Positions 1-8,040 of a DNA stretch of 64,000 bases are shown one piece after another. The translations under genes were made by a program, and so were the position numbers. The notes under the pieces were generated by a model. That model worked only from the letters and a program-made list of their open reading frames with translations. It was not told the DNA's origin and searched no databases. Positions within the stretch are counted from its first letter, which is position 1. Every line of letters begins with the position of its first letter. Source of the DNA: Sphingomonas sabuli (GTDB lineage: Bacteria; Pseudomonadota; Alphaproteobacteria; Sphingomonadales; Sphingomonadaceae). The DNA lies in contig NZ_CP060697.1 in the NCBI RefSeq assembly GCF_014352855.1, positions 1,818,001 to 1,882,000 on the forward strand, written 5' to 3'.

Positions 1-749
1 TCACCGGTGCGGCTATACAGGCGGGTCTGGCCGGCGGTGCGGACCATCTGCACCCGGATGCCGTCCCATTTCCATTCAGCGGCGTAATCGTCGAGCGAGA
101 CCGTGCCGTCGTCCAGCGGGTGGGCCAGCATGAACGGGCGGAACACCGGCACGTCCTTGGCGGTCGGCTGCGGCCCGCGTCCTTCGCCCCAGGCGAACAG
201 CTCGGGATAGGGCGCGTCGAGCCCGTGCCACACCTCCTCCACCGCATCGACGTCGAGCTCGAAGGCGTTGGCCAGCGCCTGCTTGGCCAGCCGCGCCGAC
301 ACGCCGATGCGCAAATTGCCCGTCGCCAGCTTGAGCAGGGCGAAGCGGCCCGACGCGTCGAGATGGTCGAGCATCCCGGCCAGCACCTGCGGCGCGCTGG
401 CCCGCCCGGCGCCCGCCAATTGCGTGACCGCATCGGCGATGGACAAGGTGCCGTCGTCGATCTCCGGCTCCCCGTCGGGCGTCGGCCAGAGCAGCGAAAC
501 CGTCTCGGCCAGGTCGCCGACATAGTCGCGGCTCATTCGCAGCAGCACCGGGTCAATTCGCTCTTCGGCAAGGGCGCGAATCGCCGCACCCTTGACCGCC
601 GGGATGCTCAGCGAGCCGGTCAGCGCGGCCAGCGCGATCCCGCGGTCAGGGTCGGGCGTGGCCTTCAGATAATCGCCGATCAATTGCAGCTTGGTGTTGC
701 GCGACCGGGTGTAGACGATGGCGTCGAGCAGCTGGGAAAAGGCGCGCAT
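1..749 (-). CDS. ATP-dependent DNA ligase, cisplatin damage response type (partial, N-terminal part)
   Basis: Seals nicks in DNA using ATP, forming an enzyme-AMP intermediate on a lysine. The visible part is the N-terminal DNA-binding domain of about 210 residues followed by the start of the nucleotidyltransferase domain. The adenylation motif EWKWDGIR is present about 20 residues before the window edge, so the catalytic lysine is intact. The remainder of the protein lies outside the window. The N-terminal sequence fits the ligase family linked to cisplatin resistance, which in many proteobacteria sits with an exonuclease and a DEXH helicase. Here the ATG overlaps the stop of an upstream UvdE-like gene (ATGA), which implies translational coupling of two repair enzymes. 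Confidence 0.88.
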   Translation of the reverse strand, partial: MRAFSQLLDAIVYTRSRNTKLQLIGDYLKATPDPDRGIALAALTGSLSIPAVKGAAIRALAEERIDPVLLRMSRDYVGDLAETVSLLWPTPDGEPEIDDGTLSIADAVTQLAGAGRASAPQVLAGMLDHLDASGRFALLKLATGNLRIGVSARLAKQALANAFELDVDAVEEVWHGLDAPYPELFAWGEGRGPQPTAKDVPVFRPFMLAHPLDDGTVSLDDYAAEWKWDGIRVQMVRTAGQTRLYSRTG

Positions 750-1801
750 CAGGCGTCCGCTCCGGCAAGCGCGCGGACATGGTCGGCCAATTGCGCCGCG
801 GCGAGGTTCTTGGCCTTGGCCTCCACCTCGACGTCAGTCCAGGCCAGGTGCGCGGCGACGAAGTCGTTGACCGCGCCGTTCCACATCATGTCGCTATGCC
901 CGCGCAGCTTCGACGCCTTGTGCCCCGCCGCCGCGAGCGCCGCGAAGTCGGGCAGTCGCAGCGGGTCGTGGCCGGGGATGACCGTTTCGCGGCTGACCGA
1001 GATGTGCGCCAGCGGCCGGACTCCGCGCCAGCTTGCCGCGACGCCGGCGATGCGCGGGTCGCCGGGCAGGATCCACTCGCCCCCGCTCATCACCCAATGG
1101 TGGTGGAAGTCGAGCACGATGGCGACCTCGTCCGCGACGTGAAGCAGATCGTCGAGCCCGAAGCTGGTCTCGTCATTCTCGATCGTCAGCAGGTTCCGCG
1201 CCTGCGCCGACAGGCGGGTCAGCCCGTGGCGGATGCCCTCCACCCCGGCGCCGCGCGCGCCGCCATGGATGTTGACGCTGGCGCCGTGCGGGTGCCAGCC
1301 GCCGGAAAAGCCGAGCATCGCGAAAATCTCGCCATGCTCCTCGATGTCGCGCACCGCATTGTCGAGCGCGGACGAATTGAGCGTCGCCAGGATCGCGTGC
1401 TGGGCGGGATGCATCGACAGGCGCAAGTCGGCCCGTCGCGCGGCCTCGCCCGAGCGCGCCAGCCGCCCGGCGACTTCGGCCCGCAGCCCGGGGGTCCAGA
1501 CGGCCGCCAGCGCCGGGTGAGACCAGCCGATCAGGAAACCCGACTGGATCCGGAACAGACGTTCCAGCCGGGGCAGGGCGCCCATCCGCGCAACCTGCCG
1601 GTCGAGGATGTCGAGATTGTCGCGGATCACCGCGTGCAGCCGCTCCGCGCTGTCTTCCGCCCGCGCGATCGACGCGACCGTCGGCCCGCGAAAGTTCAGC
1701 GGCCGGACCGAATCGGCCTCGCCGTCCGGGTCGACGAACGTGCAGCAGGTGCCGATTCGCGGCGCGTCGGCGCGGGTGTCGGTGGGTGCCGGGCCAGCCA
1801 T
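749..1801 (-). CDS. UvdE/UvsE-like UV damage endonuclease
   Basis: Predicted TIM-barrel endonuclease that nicks DNA 5' of UV photoproducts or other lesions, as known for the UVDE family. The 350-aa protein has UVDE-type motifs in the expected order: RLSMHPAQ, then NIHGGARG, ENDET and DFHHHW, carrying the histidines and acids that bind the metal cluster in the family. The C-terminal part is less familiar to me. Its stop overlaps the start of the ATP-dependent ligase, so excision and sealing activities would be made together. I chose the first ATG at the 3' side of a short gap. Family assignment is by motif reading only; a related xylose-isomerase-like TIM-barrel enzyme is the main alternative. 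Confidence 0.75.
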   Translation of the reverse strand: MAGPAPTDTRADAPRIGTCCTFVDPDGEADSVRPLNFRGPTVASIARAEDSAERLHAVIRDNLDILDRQVARMGALPRLERLFRIQSGFLIGWSHPALAAVWTPGLRAEVAGRLARSGEAARRADLRLSMHPAQHAILATLNSSALDNAVRDIEEHGEIFAMLGFSGGWHPHGASVNIHGGARGAGVEGIRHGLTRLSAQARNLLTIENDETSFGLDDLLHVADEVAIVLDFHHHWVMSGGEWILPGDPRIAGVAASWRGVRPLAHISVSRETVIPGHDPLRLPDFAALAAAGHKASKLRGHSDMMWNGAVNDFVAAHLAWTDVEVEAKAKNLAAAQLADHVRALAGADA

Positions 1802-1854
1802 CGCTTGCCCAACCGCTCAACGCGGCATTGGTTCGCCCGGCGCGGGTGCGGGCT

Positions 1855-2163
1855 TTAGCCCATGCGCAGGGCGAGCGCCGCGAGGATCGCGGTCCGGTCG
1901 CCGGGCGAGCTGCTGTCGAGCGCTTCGCCGACATGCTCCAGTCCGCACTGCGTGGCGACCCGGTGGCCGGGCAGCAGCGCCAGCTGCGACGTGCGGTGCA
2001 TCAGCCCCTCCAGCGCGTCGAGCCCATTGGCGGCGGCGACCTGGCGAATCTCGTCCATCCGGGCGTGCATATCCATCGGGGACAGGCGGGCCGCGCGGCG
2101 GTTGAGGTCGGCGATGCAATCCGCGACTTGCGATCGCACCGTTCCCAGCGTGTCGGCACTCAT
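1855..2163 (-). CDS. conserved hypothetical protein (102 aa)
   Basis: Small, soluble, mostly helical protein that I do not recognise. The chosen ATG (MSADTLG...) is preceded by GGGAG at about 8 bases; a GTG three codons upstream has no such site. There are no membrane segments or metal motifs. It contains one cysteine and several histidines without a recognisable pattern. It lies about 55 bases upstream of the uvdE-like gene on the same strand and is likely co-transcribed with the repair pair, but nothing in its sequence shows a repair role. Confidence 0.6.
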   Translation of the reverse strand: MSADTLGTVRSQVADCIADLNRRAARLSPMDMHARMDEIRQVAAANGLDALEGLMHRTSQLALLPGHRVATQCGLEHVGEALDSSSPGDRTAILAALALRMG

Positions 2164-2325
2164 CAGCGTCACTCCCGTTGAAGCGATCGTCGCCGCAAAG
2201 GGTTAATGGCCGGTCAACGGCCCGCGTCAGCTTGACAAAATGGCGCTCGGCGGTCATGTGCCGGCCCGCGTAAGCGGCACCTCAAGCGTGTCGCTCTTTT
2301 CTTTTTAGATTTGGGACTTTTAGCG

Positions 2326-2493
2326 ATGGCTAAGCCGGCAACCGTCAAGATCAAGCTCGTCAGCAGCGCCGACACCGGCTTCTTCTACGTGACCAAGAAG
2401 AATCCGCGCAACCAGACGGAAAAGATGAGCTTCCGCAAGTATGACCCGATCGCGCGCAAGCACGTCGAGTTCAAGGAAGCTAAGATCAAATAG
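2326..2493 (+). CDS. rpmG: 50S ribosomal protein L33
   Basis: Small protein of the large ribosomal subunit near the E site. The 55-aa product begins [11 protein letters not shown] and contains YVTKKNPR and [14 protein letters not shown], typical of L33 in alphaproteobacteria. No zinc-binding cysteines are present, so this is the zinc-free form. The last 8 bases overlap the 3' end of the convergent divK gene, so no separate terminator can fit between them. Confidence 0.97.
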   Translation: MAKPATVKIKLVSSADTGFFYVTKKNPRNQTEKMSFRKYDPIARKHVEFKEAKIK

Positions 2494-2884
2494 TCTCGGT
2501 CGCCCGCGCGTCCGCAGTTTCTATTCCCAACAGCTCGTTCACTTGGGCGACGAATTTCGCGACCGAAATCGGTTTCGAAACATAGGCCTGCGCGCCAGCG
2601 GACCGGATCCGCTCCTCGTCGGCCGGCGCCGCATAAGCGGTCACCGCCATGATCGGTACGTCCTTCAACCGCCCGTCCCCGCGAATCCCCTGGATCACCT
2701 CAAGACCCGTGACATGCGGCAACTGGATGTCGGTGATGACCAGGTCCGGCGCGAACTCGCGCGCCTGCTCCAGCGCATAGCGCCCGTCGGTCACGGCGCG
2801 CGGTTCGTGGCCATGCGCCGCGAGCAGGTCGCAGAACAGTTTGACGTTCAGCGCATTGTCCTCGACGATCAGGATCTTGGCCAA
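2486..2884 (-). CDS. divK: DivK-type single-domain response regulator
   Basis: Stand-alone receiver domain of the DivJ-PleC-DivK cell-cycle and polarity pathway of alphaproteobacteria. The 132-aa protein begins with the receiver signature KILIVEDN. The phospho-accepting aspartate is in [10 protein letters not shown], and the conserved Thr and Lys follow in AVTAYA and VSKPIS. There is no output domain. I chose a TTG start because GGAG lies 6 bases upstream and the product then begins in the usual DivK way; a GTG five codons further upstream (2899) is the alternative. The DUF3572 gene is divergent, a common arrangement in this group. Confidence 0.9.
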   Translation of the reverse strand: MAKILIVEDNALNVKLFCDLLAAHGHEPRAVTDGRYALEQAREFAPDLVITDIQLPHVTGLEVIQGIRGDGRLKDVPIMAVTAYAAPADEERIRSAGAQAYVSKPISVAKFVAQVNELLGIETADARATETI

Positions 2885-2917
2885 CTGTCTCTCCGTCACC
2901 GTCCGACCGCTTAGGCG

Positions 2918-3196
2918 ATGCCCGTGACGACGCCAACCGACGCCGTCTCCTTGGGCCTGATCGCCCTTGCGACCGCCGTTTCCGACGAACGGCGCGCACG
3001 GCGGTTCCTTAACCTGACCGGAATTGGCACAGAAGAGCTTCGCGCCCGGGCGGCCGATCCGGCCATCCTGGCGGCCCTGATCCGCTTCCTGGAGGCGTTC
3101 GAACCGGACCTTGTCGAGGTGGCCGGAGAAATCGGGGTCAAACCGGACGAACTGGTCGCGGCGCGGCGGGCGTTGGAAGAAGCGGAGCAACAATGA
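2918..3196 (+). CDS. DUF3572 family protein
   Basis: A 92-aa helical protein of unknown function. The segment RFLNLTGIGTEELR followed by a C-terminal helix (VKPDELVAARRALEEAE) matches what I know of DUF3572, a family seen mainly in alphaproteobacteria and often adjacent to divK. The gene is transcribed away from divK, and the short gap must hold both promoters. Its stop overlaps the start of the next dehydrogenase (ATGA), so the two are probably translated together. Function is not known and I do not infer one beyond the link to divK. Confidence 0.78.
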   Translation: MPVTTPTDAVSLGLIALATAVSDERRARRFLNLTGIGTEELRARAADPAILAALIRFLEAFEPDLVEVAGEIGVKPDELVAARRALEEAEQQ

Positions 3197-3939
3197 ACAA
3201 GACCATCCTGATCACCGGCGCCACCGCGGGCATTGGCGAGGCCAGTGCCCGGCGCTTCGCGGCGGGCGGCTGGCGCGTGATCGGGACGGGGCGGCGCGGC
3301 GACCGCCTGCGCGCTCTTGCCGACGACCTTGGCGACGCGTTCCTGCCGCTCGAACTCGACATGCGCGACACCGGTGCGCTGGCCGACCTTGGCAAACTGT
3401 CGGCGCCGTGGGGCGACATCGACCTGCTGCTCAACAACGCCGGCCTCGCGCCGCCGACCGATCCCCTGCCGGACACCGACTGGGCACTGATCGAAACCGT
3501 CCTCGACACCAATATCGGCGGGTTGGTGGCAATCACCCGCGCGCTGTTGCCCACGCTGGTCGAACGCCGGGGCGCGATCGTCAATCTGGCGTCGGTCGCG
3601 GCGACTTACCCCTACAAGGGTGGCGCGGTCTACGCGGGGTCGAAGGCGTTCGTTCGCCAATTCTCGCTCGACCTGCGCTGCGACCTTGCCGGCACCGGCG
3701 TCCGCGTGACGTCGATCGAACCTGGCATGGTCGAAACCGAATTCACCATCGTCCGCACCGGCGGCGACAAGGCGGCGTCCGACGCGCTTTATTCGAACAT
3801 GGACCCGATGACCGCCGGCGATATCGCCGAGACCATCTGGTGGGTGGCGACCCTGCCGCCCCATGTGAACATCAACACGCTTGAGCTGATGCCGACGAGC
3901 CAGAGCTTCGCCGGCTTCACCGTGTCCCGCAAAGATTGA
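3193..3939 (+). CDS. SDR family NADP-dependent oxidoreductase (YdfG-like)
   Basis: Classical short-chain dehydrogenase, 248 aa. The nucleotide-binding motif TGATAGIG is at residues 8-15 and NNAG at 81-84. The catalytic set is Ser134, Tyr147 and Lys151 in YAGSK. The C-terminal section (SIEPGMVETEF) is close to YdfG, which oxidises 3-hydroxy acids and serine-like substrates and reduces malonic semialdehyde. A basic GRR after beta-2 favours NADP. It starts inside the DUF3572 stop and is followed at 13 bases by a RidA gene, suggesting a small operon. The physiological substrate cannot be read from the sequence. Confidence 0.88.
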   Translation: MNKTILITGATAGIGEASARRFAAGGWRVIGTGRRGDRLRALADDLGDAFLPLELDMRDTGALADLGKLSAPWGDIDLLLNNAGLAPPTDPLPDTDWALIETVLDTNIGGLVAITRALLPTLVERRGAIVNLASVAATYPYKGGAVYAGSKAFVRQFSLDLRCDLAGTGVRVTSIEPGMVETEFTIVRTGGDKAASDALYSNMDPMTAGDIAETIWWVATLPPHVNINTLELMPTSQSFAGFTVSRKD

Positions 3940-3952
3940 GGAGTTCCGTTTC

Positions 3953-4414
3953 ATGAGCATCGACCAGCGCCTGTCCGAACTTGGCATCACCCTTCCCGAA
4001 GCGGCCGCGCCCGTCGCGTCCTACGTTCCGGCGGTGGAGGCCGGCGGCCTGCTGCACATCAGCGGGCAAATCAGCTTCGCGGAAGACAAGAGCCTGATTA
4101 CCGGCCGGCTTGGCGACGACGTCGACCTCGACGGCGGGATCGCCGCCGCGCGGCGCTGCGGCATCATGCTGCTGGCGCAGATGAAGGCCGCGCTGGGTTC
4201 GCTCGACCGGGTCGAACGGATTGTAAAGCTCGGCGTGTTCGTCAATTCGACGCCCGACTTCACCGACCAGCCAAAGGTCGCCAACGGCGCTTCGGAACTG
4301 ATGCAGCAGGTCTTCGGCGATGCCGGCCGCCATGCGCGCAGCGCCGTCGGCGTGACGGTGCTGCCGCTGGGGGTCGCAGTCGAAGTCGACGCCATCGTCG
4401 CGATCAGGGCCTAG
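3953..4414 (+). CDS. RidA/YjgF family protein (enamine/imine deaminase-like)
   Basis: Member of the RidA superfamily of trimeric proteins that hydrolyse reactive enamine/imine intermediates released by PLP enzymes. At 153 aa it is longer than canonical RidA (about 128 aa) and has the extended N-terminal segment seen in the YjgH/YoaB-like group. GGLLHISGQIS and the late SAVGVTVLPLGVAVEVDAI segment give the fold. The arginine that binds carboxylate substrates in true RidA is not clearly in its usual place, so catalysis is not certain. Good spacing to the SDR gene upstream suggests co-expression. Confidence 0.88.
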   Translation: MSIDQRLSELGITLPEAAAPVASYVPAVEAGGLLHISGQISFAEDKSLITGRLGDDVDLDGGIAAARRCGIMLLAQMKAALGSLDRVERIVKLGVFVNSTPDFTDQPKVANGASELMQQVFGDAGRHARSAVGVTVLPLGVAVEVDAIVAIRA

Positions 4415-4446
4415 CGCCGGGGCCGCACCGACCCCAGATCGGGCGC

Positions 4447-5580
4447 ATGGCCGACCGCGAACCCGACGTGCTGGCCCGGATCGCGCCGGGCGTTGCCGGA
4501 CTGGACCGGTGGGACACGCTCGCCGGTTCCCATCCCTTCGTCTGCCGCGCCTTTCTCGGCGCTCTGGAAACATCGGGCAGCGTCGGTCCCGGCACCGGCT
4601 GGACGCCTGCGCCGATCCTGGTCGAAGACGATCAGGGCGCGCTGGTCGCTGCCGCGCCGGCCTATGTGAAAATGCACAGCCAGGGCGAATATGTGTTCGA
4701 CCACGGCTGGGCGGATGCGCTGGAACGGGCTGGGGGCACCTATTATCCCAAGCTGCAGGTGGCGGTGCCGTTCACGCCGGTGCCTGGCCCGCGCCTGCTC
4801 GGCACCCGCCCGCAACAGGTGCTGGCCGCGCTGGAAGCGGTGGCGGTCCAGAACCAGCTGTCGTCGGTCCACGTCACCTTCTGCGAGGAGGACGATGCCG
4901 CCCAGGCCGAACAGCGCGGCTGGCTCGTCCGCCACGGCGTCCAATATCATTGGTTCAATCGCGGCTATGCCGACTTCGACCACTTCCTCGCCGGCCTCAC
5001 CAGCCGCAAGCGCAAGGCGATCCGCAAGGAACGGGCGGCGGCGCGCGACGGGCTGGAATTCCGGGCCTTGCGCGGCGCCGACATCACCGCCGCCGACTGG
5101 GACAGGATGTGGGCTTTCTACCAGGATACCGGCAGCCGCAAATGGGGCCACCCCTATCTCACCCGCGATTTCTTCGACCGGATCGGCGCGGCGATGGGCG
5201 ACCGGCTCCTGCTGTTCCTCGCCTGCCGCGACGGGCAGCCGATCGCCGGCGCGCTCAACGTCATCGGGCCGGACGCGCTCTACGGCCGCTACTGGGGCTG
5301 CGTTGAAGAGGTGCGCTTCCTGCACTTCGAACTCAGCTATTATCAGGCGATCGACTGGGCCATCGCCAACGGCCTCGGCACGGTACAGGCGGGCGCGCAG
5401 GGCGAACACAAGCTGGCTCGCGGCTACGAACCGGTGGTCACCCGCTCGGTCCATTTCATTCCCAACGCCGGCTTTCGTGATGCGGTCGCCGAATTCCTCG
5501 AACAGGAACGCGCCGCGGTCGACGCGGAGGCCGCGTGGCTGCGCGGCGAATTGCCCTACCGTTCGTCGGATTCGGTGTAG
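4447..5580 (+). CDS. GNAT/FemAB-like acyltransferase, DUF482 family
   Basis: A 377-aa soluble protein with two GNAT-like folds, known as DUF482 or 'peptidogalycan biosynthesis/recognition' family. Typical family segments are SHPFVCRAFLGALE near the N-terminus, a GWADALERAGGTYYPKLQ block, the basic stretch SRKRKAIRKER, and NVIGPDALYGRYWGC in the second half. The family is thought to transfer acyl or aminoacyl groups, but substrates are not established. The last 25 bases overlap the 3' end of the convergent asparaginase gene. It follows the RidA gene after 32 bases. Confidence 0.85.
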   Translation: MADREPDVLARIAPGVAGLDRWDTLAGSHPFVCRAFLGALETSGSVGPGTGWTPAPILVEDDQGALVAAAPAYVKMHSQGEYVFDHGWADALERAGGTYYPKLQVAVPFTPVPGPRLLGTRPQQVLAALEAVAVQNQLSSVHVTFCEEDDAAQAEQRGWLVRHGVQYHWFNRGYADFDHFLAGLTSRKRKAIRKERAAARDGLEFRALRGADITAADWDRMWAFYQDTGSRKWGHPYLTRDFFDRIGAAMGDRLLLFLACRDGQPIAGALNVIGPDALYGRYWGCVEEVRFLHFELSYYQAIDWAIANGLGTVQAGAQGEHKLARGYEPVVTRSVHFIPNAGFRDAVAEFLEQERAAVDAEAAWLRGELPYRSSDSV

Positions 5581-6542
5581 AGCGCGACCGACCGGCCCTC
5601 GGCGCTGGCCTTGCCACGGTACATGCCGGGCGTGTTGAACGAATAGACCATCTCGCCCTTGGGCGTGACGGCGATGACGCCGCCGTCTCCGCCCAGTTGC
5701 TTGACGTCGCTCATCACCGAATCGGCCGCTTCCTGCCCGCTCATCTGCGTCAGCCGCATGCGGGCGCAAATCTCGTGCGCGACGCCCACGCGGATGAAAT
5801 ATTCGCCCCAGCCGGTGGCCGAAACCGCGCAGCCCTTGTCGTCGGCGAAGGTGCCGGCGCCGATGATCGGCGAATCGCCGACCCGGCCCCACCGCTTGCC
5901 GGTCATGCCCCCGGTGGAGGTCGCGGCGGCGACATGACCGCCGGCGTCGAGCGCGACCGCGCCGACCGTGCCATATTTATACTCGATCTCCAGCGCGCTG
6001 ACCTTGCTGGTCTTGAATTGCTCCAGCTGGTCGCGGCGGAACTGGGTGGCGAAATATTCGGGCGGCGCCTGTTCCAGGCCCTTGGCACGCGAAAATTCGT
6101 CGGCGCCCTTGCCGGCCAGGAAGACGTGGTCGCTTTGCTCCATCACCGCCCGCGCGGCGGTGATCGGGTTGCGGGTCGCGGTGGTCCCGGCGACCGCGCC
6201 GGCGGCGCGGGTCTTTCCGTCCATGATCGACGCGTCCATCTCGTTGCGCCCGTCATAGGTGAAGACGGACCCCTTGCCGGCGTTGAAGTTGGGATCGTCC
6301 TCCAGCACCTTGACCGCCGCCTCCACCGCGTCGAGCGCGGCGCCGCCCCCGGCCAGCACCGCCGATCCCGCCTGCAACGCGGCGTCCAGCGCGGCGCGGA
6401 TTTCCCGGTCCTTTTCCGGCGTCAGCCGGGACCGTTCGATGACCCCGGCCCCGCCATGGATGACAAGCTTCCAGCCGGTGGTCGGTTGGGCGGCGGCGGC
6501 GGTGGTCATCAGCAGGGCTCCAATCAGGACGGGCAGACGCAT
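5556..6542 (-). CDS. isoaspartyl peptidase / L-asparaginase (type 2, Ntn-hydrolase), exported
   Basis: Plant-type asparaginase that removes isoaspartyl residues from peptides and hydrolyses L-asparagine. The 328-aa precursor cuts itself between Gly191 and Thr192 (GTVGAVALD), freeing the threonine nucleophile. HGGAG is at residues 29-33, and the TGGMTGKRWGRVGDSP region supplies the substrate-binding site. Residues 1-18 form a clear signal peptide with a likely cleavage site after AAAA, so the enzyme probably acts in the periplasm. It is divergent from the SPFH operon. Confidence 0.93.
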   Translation of the reverse strand: MRLPVLIGALLMTTAAAAQPTTGWKLVIHGGAGVIERSRLTPEKDREIRAALDAALQAGSAVLAGGGAALDAVEAAVKVLEDDPNFNAGKGSVFTYDGRNEMDASIMDGKTRAAGAVAGTTATRNPITAARAVMEQSDHVFLAGKGADEFSRAKGLEQAPPEYFATQFRRDQLEQFKTSKVSALEIEYKYGTVGAVALDAGGHVAAATSTGGMTGKRWGRVGDSPIIGAGTFADDKGCAVSATGWGEYFIRVGVAHEICARMRLTQMSGQEAADSVMSDVKQLGGDGGVIAVTPKGEMVYSFNTPGMYRGKASAEGRSVALYTESDER

Positions 6543-6635
6543 GGGCAATGCTCCCTTCGCCGGCCGCCCTAGCAGATTTGTCGCCGCGGTCGCCACGCGC
6601 CCGGCCGATTTCGATTGACTCGCGCGACCGCGGCT

Positions 6636-6670
6636 AGATATTAATATGATATCAGATAAAACAGGGAGGC
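6636..6670 (+). promoter_or_regulatory. AT-rich promoter/operator region of the SPFH operon
   Basis: A sharply AT-rich patch in GC-rich DNA. It contains the perfect palindrome ATATTAATAT (6638-6647) directly followed by GATATC (6648-6653), then GGAGG before the GTG start of the SPFH gene. It probably holds the promoter of the SPFH operon, and the palindromes could bind a regulator. No regulator is assigned. Confidence 0.4.
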
Positions 6671-6674
6671 TATC

Positions 6675-7577
6675 GTGGCTATTCAACCACCGCTTGAGCT
6701 CAAGGCCAGCACCGAACGGCCGGCCGGAACGGCCAGCGGCTATCCGATGCTGCTGGTGCTCGTCGGGGCGGCCGCATTGTTCGCCTACGGCTTCGCGCGG
6801 ACGGCCAACGATCAATGGGGGCTGTTGACGATCGCCATCTTCCTGATCGCGATTCTCGTGGCGACGTTCGTCGTCTGCGGCTTCTACATGCTGCAACCCA
6901 ACCAGTCGGCGGCGATCACATTGTTCGGCGATTACAAGGGCACCGACCGGTCGACCGGCCTGCGCTGGGTACTGCCGTGGATGATGCGCCCCAAGATCTC
7001 GACCCGGGTGCACAATTTCACGTCCGACCGGATCAAGGTCAACGACCTGCGCGGCAACCCGATCGAAATCGCCGCCAACGTCGTCTGGCGGGTCAGCGAC
7101 ACCGCGCAGGCGATGTTCGACGTCGCCGATTACAAGGACTTCATCGAAGTGCAGATCGAAAGCGCGGTCCGCACGATCGGTTCGAAATATCCCTACGACG
7201 ATATCGAGGACCAGGAAGTGACCCTGCGCGGCGATGCGGAAGTGATCAACGCGGAACTTGAAACGGAGCTTCAGGAACGGGTCGCCCGCGCCGGCATCTC
7301 GATCGACGAATGCCGCATCATGCACCTCGCCTATGCGCAGGAAATCGCGCAGGCGATGCTTCGCCGGCAACAGGCCGAAGCGGTCATCGCGGCGCGTGCG
7401 AAGCTGGTGCTCGGGGCGGTGTCGATGGTCGAAACCGCGCTTCAGCTCCTGTCCGAAAAGGATGTCGTCGACCTCGACGACGAACGCCGGGCGGCGATGG
7501 TTTCGAACCTGATGGTCGTGCTCTGCTCCGAACGCGACACGCAACCCGTCGTCAACGCCGGCACCCTCTACCAATAG
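6675..7577 (+). CDS. SPFH (band 7/stomatin) domain membrane protein
   Basis: A 300-aa membrane scaffold protein. Two membrane segments at about residues 23-41 and 49-71 are followed by an SPFH domain (FYMLQPNQSAAITLFGDYKG onwards) and a helical C-terminal half that would multimerise. Such proteins form membrane microdomains and often assist proteases or stress responses. The start is GTG with GGAGG at good distance. Downstream, within 10 bases, lie a ribbon-helix-helix gene and a small membrane protein gene, giving a three-gene operon. No NfeD-type protease partner is present. Confidence 0.9.
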   Translation: MAIQPPLELKASTERPAGTASGYPMLLVLVGAAALFAYGFARTANDQWGLLTIAIFLIAILVATFVVCGFYMLQPNQSAAITLFGDYKGTDRSTGLRWVLPWMMRPKISTRVHNFTSDRIKVNDLRGNPIEIAANVVWRVSDTAQAMFDVADYKDFIEVQIESAVRTIGSKYPYDDIEDQEVTLRGDAEVINAELETELQERVARAGISIDECRIMHLAYAQEIAQAMLRRQQAEAVIAARAKLVLGAVSMVETALQLLSEKDVVDLDDERRAAMVSNLMVVLCSERDTQPVVNAGTLYQ

Positions 7578-7586
7578 CGCGGACCG

Positions 7587-7787
7587 TTGGCGGACGATCG
7601 CAAGGCCTACCCGTTACGGGTCGACCCGGCCTTATGGTCGGCGGTGGAACGCTGCGCCGCCGCCGACCTGCGCAGCGTCAACGCCGAAGTCGAAATCCTT
7701 ATTCGCGAAGCGCTCGGCGCGCGCGGCGTGAAACTGGCGAAGCCGCAAGCGCGCAAGCGCGGGCGGCCGCCAAAGGCGGAGAGCTGA
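7587..7787 (+). CDS. Arc/ribbon-helix-helix small protein
   Basis: A 66-aa basic protein. KAYPLRVDPALWSAVERCAAA and the following SVNAEVEILIREAL helix look like an Arc/MetJ ribbon-helix-helix fold, with a strand (YPLRV) that would contact DNA and then two helices. The tail (ARKRGRPPKAES) resembles an AT-hook (GRP core) and would add DNA affinity. The start appears to be TTG, 9 bases after the SPFH stop. No toxin gene is adjacent, so I do not call it an antitoxin. It may regulate its own operon at the AT-rich region upstream of the SPFH gene. Confidence 0.68.
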   Translation: MADDRKAYPLRVDPALWSAVERCAAADLRSVNAEVEILIREALGARGVKLAKPQARKRGRPPKAES

Positions 7788-7788
7788 C

Positions 7789-8040
7789 ATGAACGACGGT
7801 CCCGAATGGTTCGCCCCGAAAGCCCTCGGCTTCGGCAGCGGCCGGCCGATAGCCTGGCAGGGCTGGGCGGTCCTTGCCGCCTATCTCGCGATCCTCGCCG
7901 GCCTTGCCCATGCCTATGCCGAACATCTTGCGATCTTCCTGCCGCTAACCGCCTTCGCGACGTTCCTGCTGCTGCTGATTGCGGCAAAGACCACCCGCGG
8001 CGGCTGGAAATGGCGCGGCTGGCCGCGCCGCCGCGATTAA
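7789..8040 (+). CDS. small two-helix membrane protein (83 aa)
   Basis: Unrecognised small protein with two hydrophobic segments (about residues 24-42 and 47-65) and a basic C-terminal tail ending in RRRD. It begins one base after the stop of the ribbon-helix-helix gene and is therefore very likely in the SPFH operon. A role with the SPFH microdomain is possible from position alone. Its stop overlaps by 4 bases the stop of the convergent SLOG/membrane gene. Confidence 0.65.
   Translation: MNDGPEWFAPKALGFGSGRPIAWQGWAVLAAYLAILAGLAHAYAEHLAIFLPLTAFATFLLLLIAAKTTRGGWKWRGWPRRRD

Noticed and set aside
7587..7787. Ribbon-helix-helix gene as antitoxin of a toxin-antitoxin pair
   Set aside because: The adjacent small gene is a two-helix membrane protein with no toxin motif, and the operon is led by an SPFH gene.
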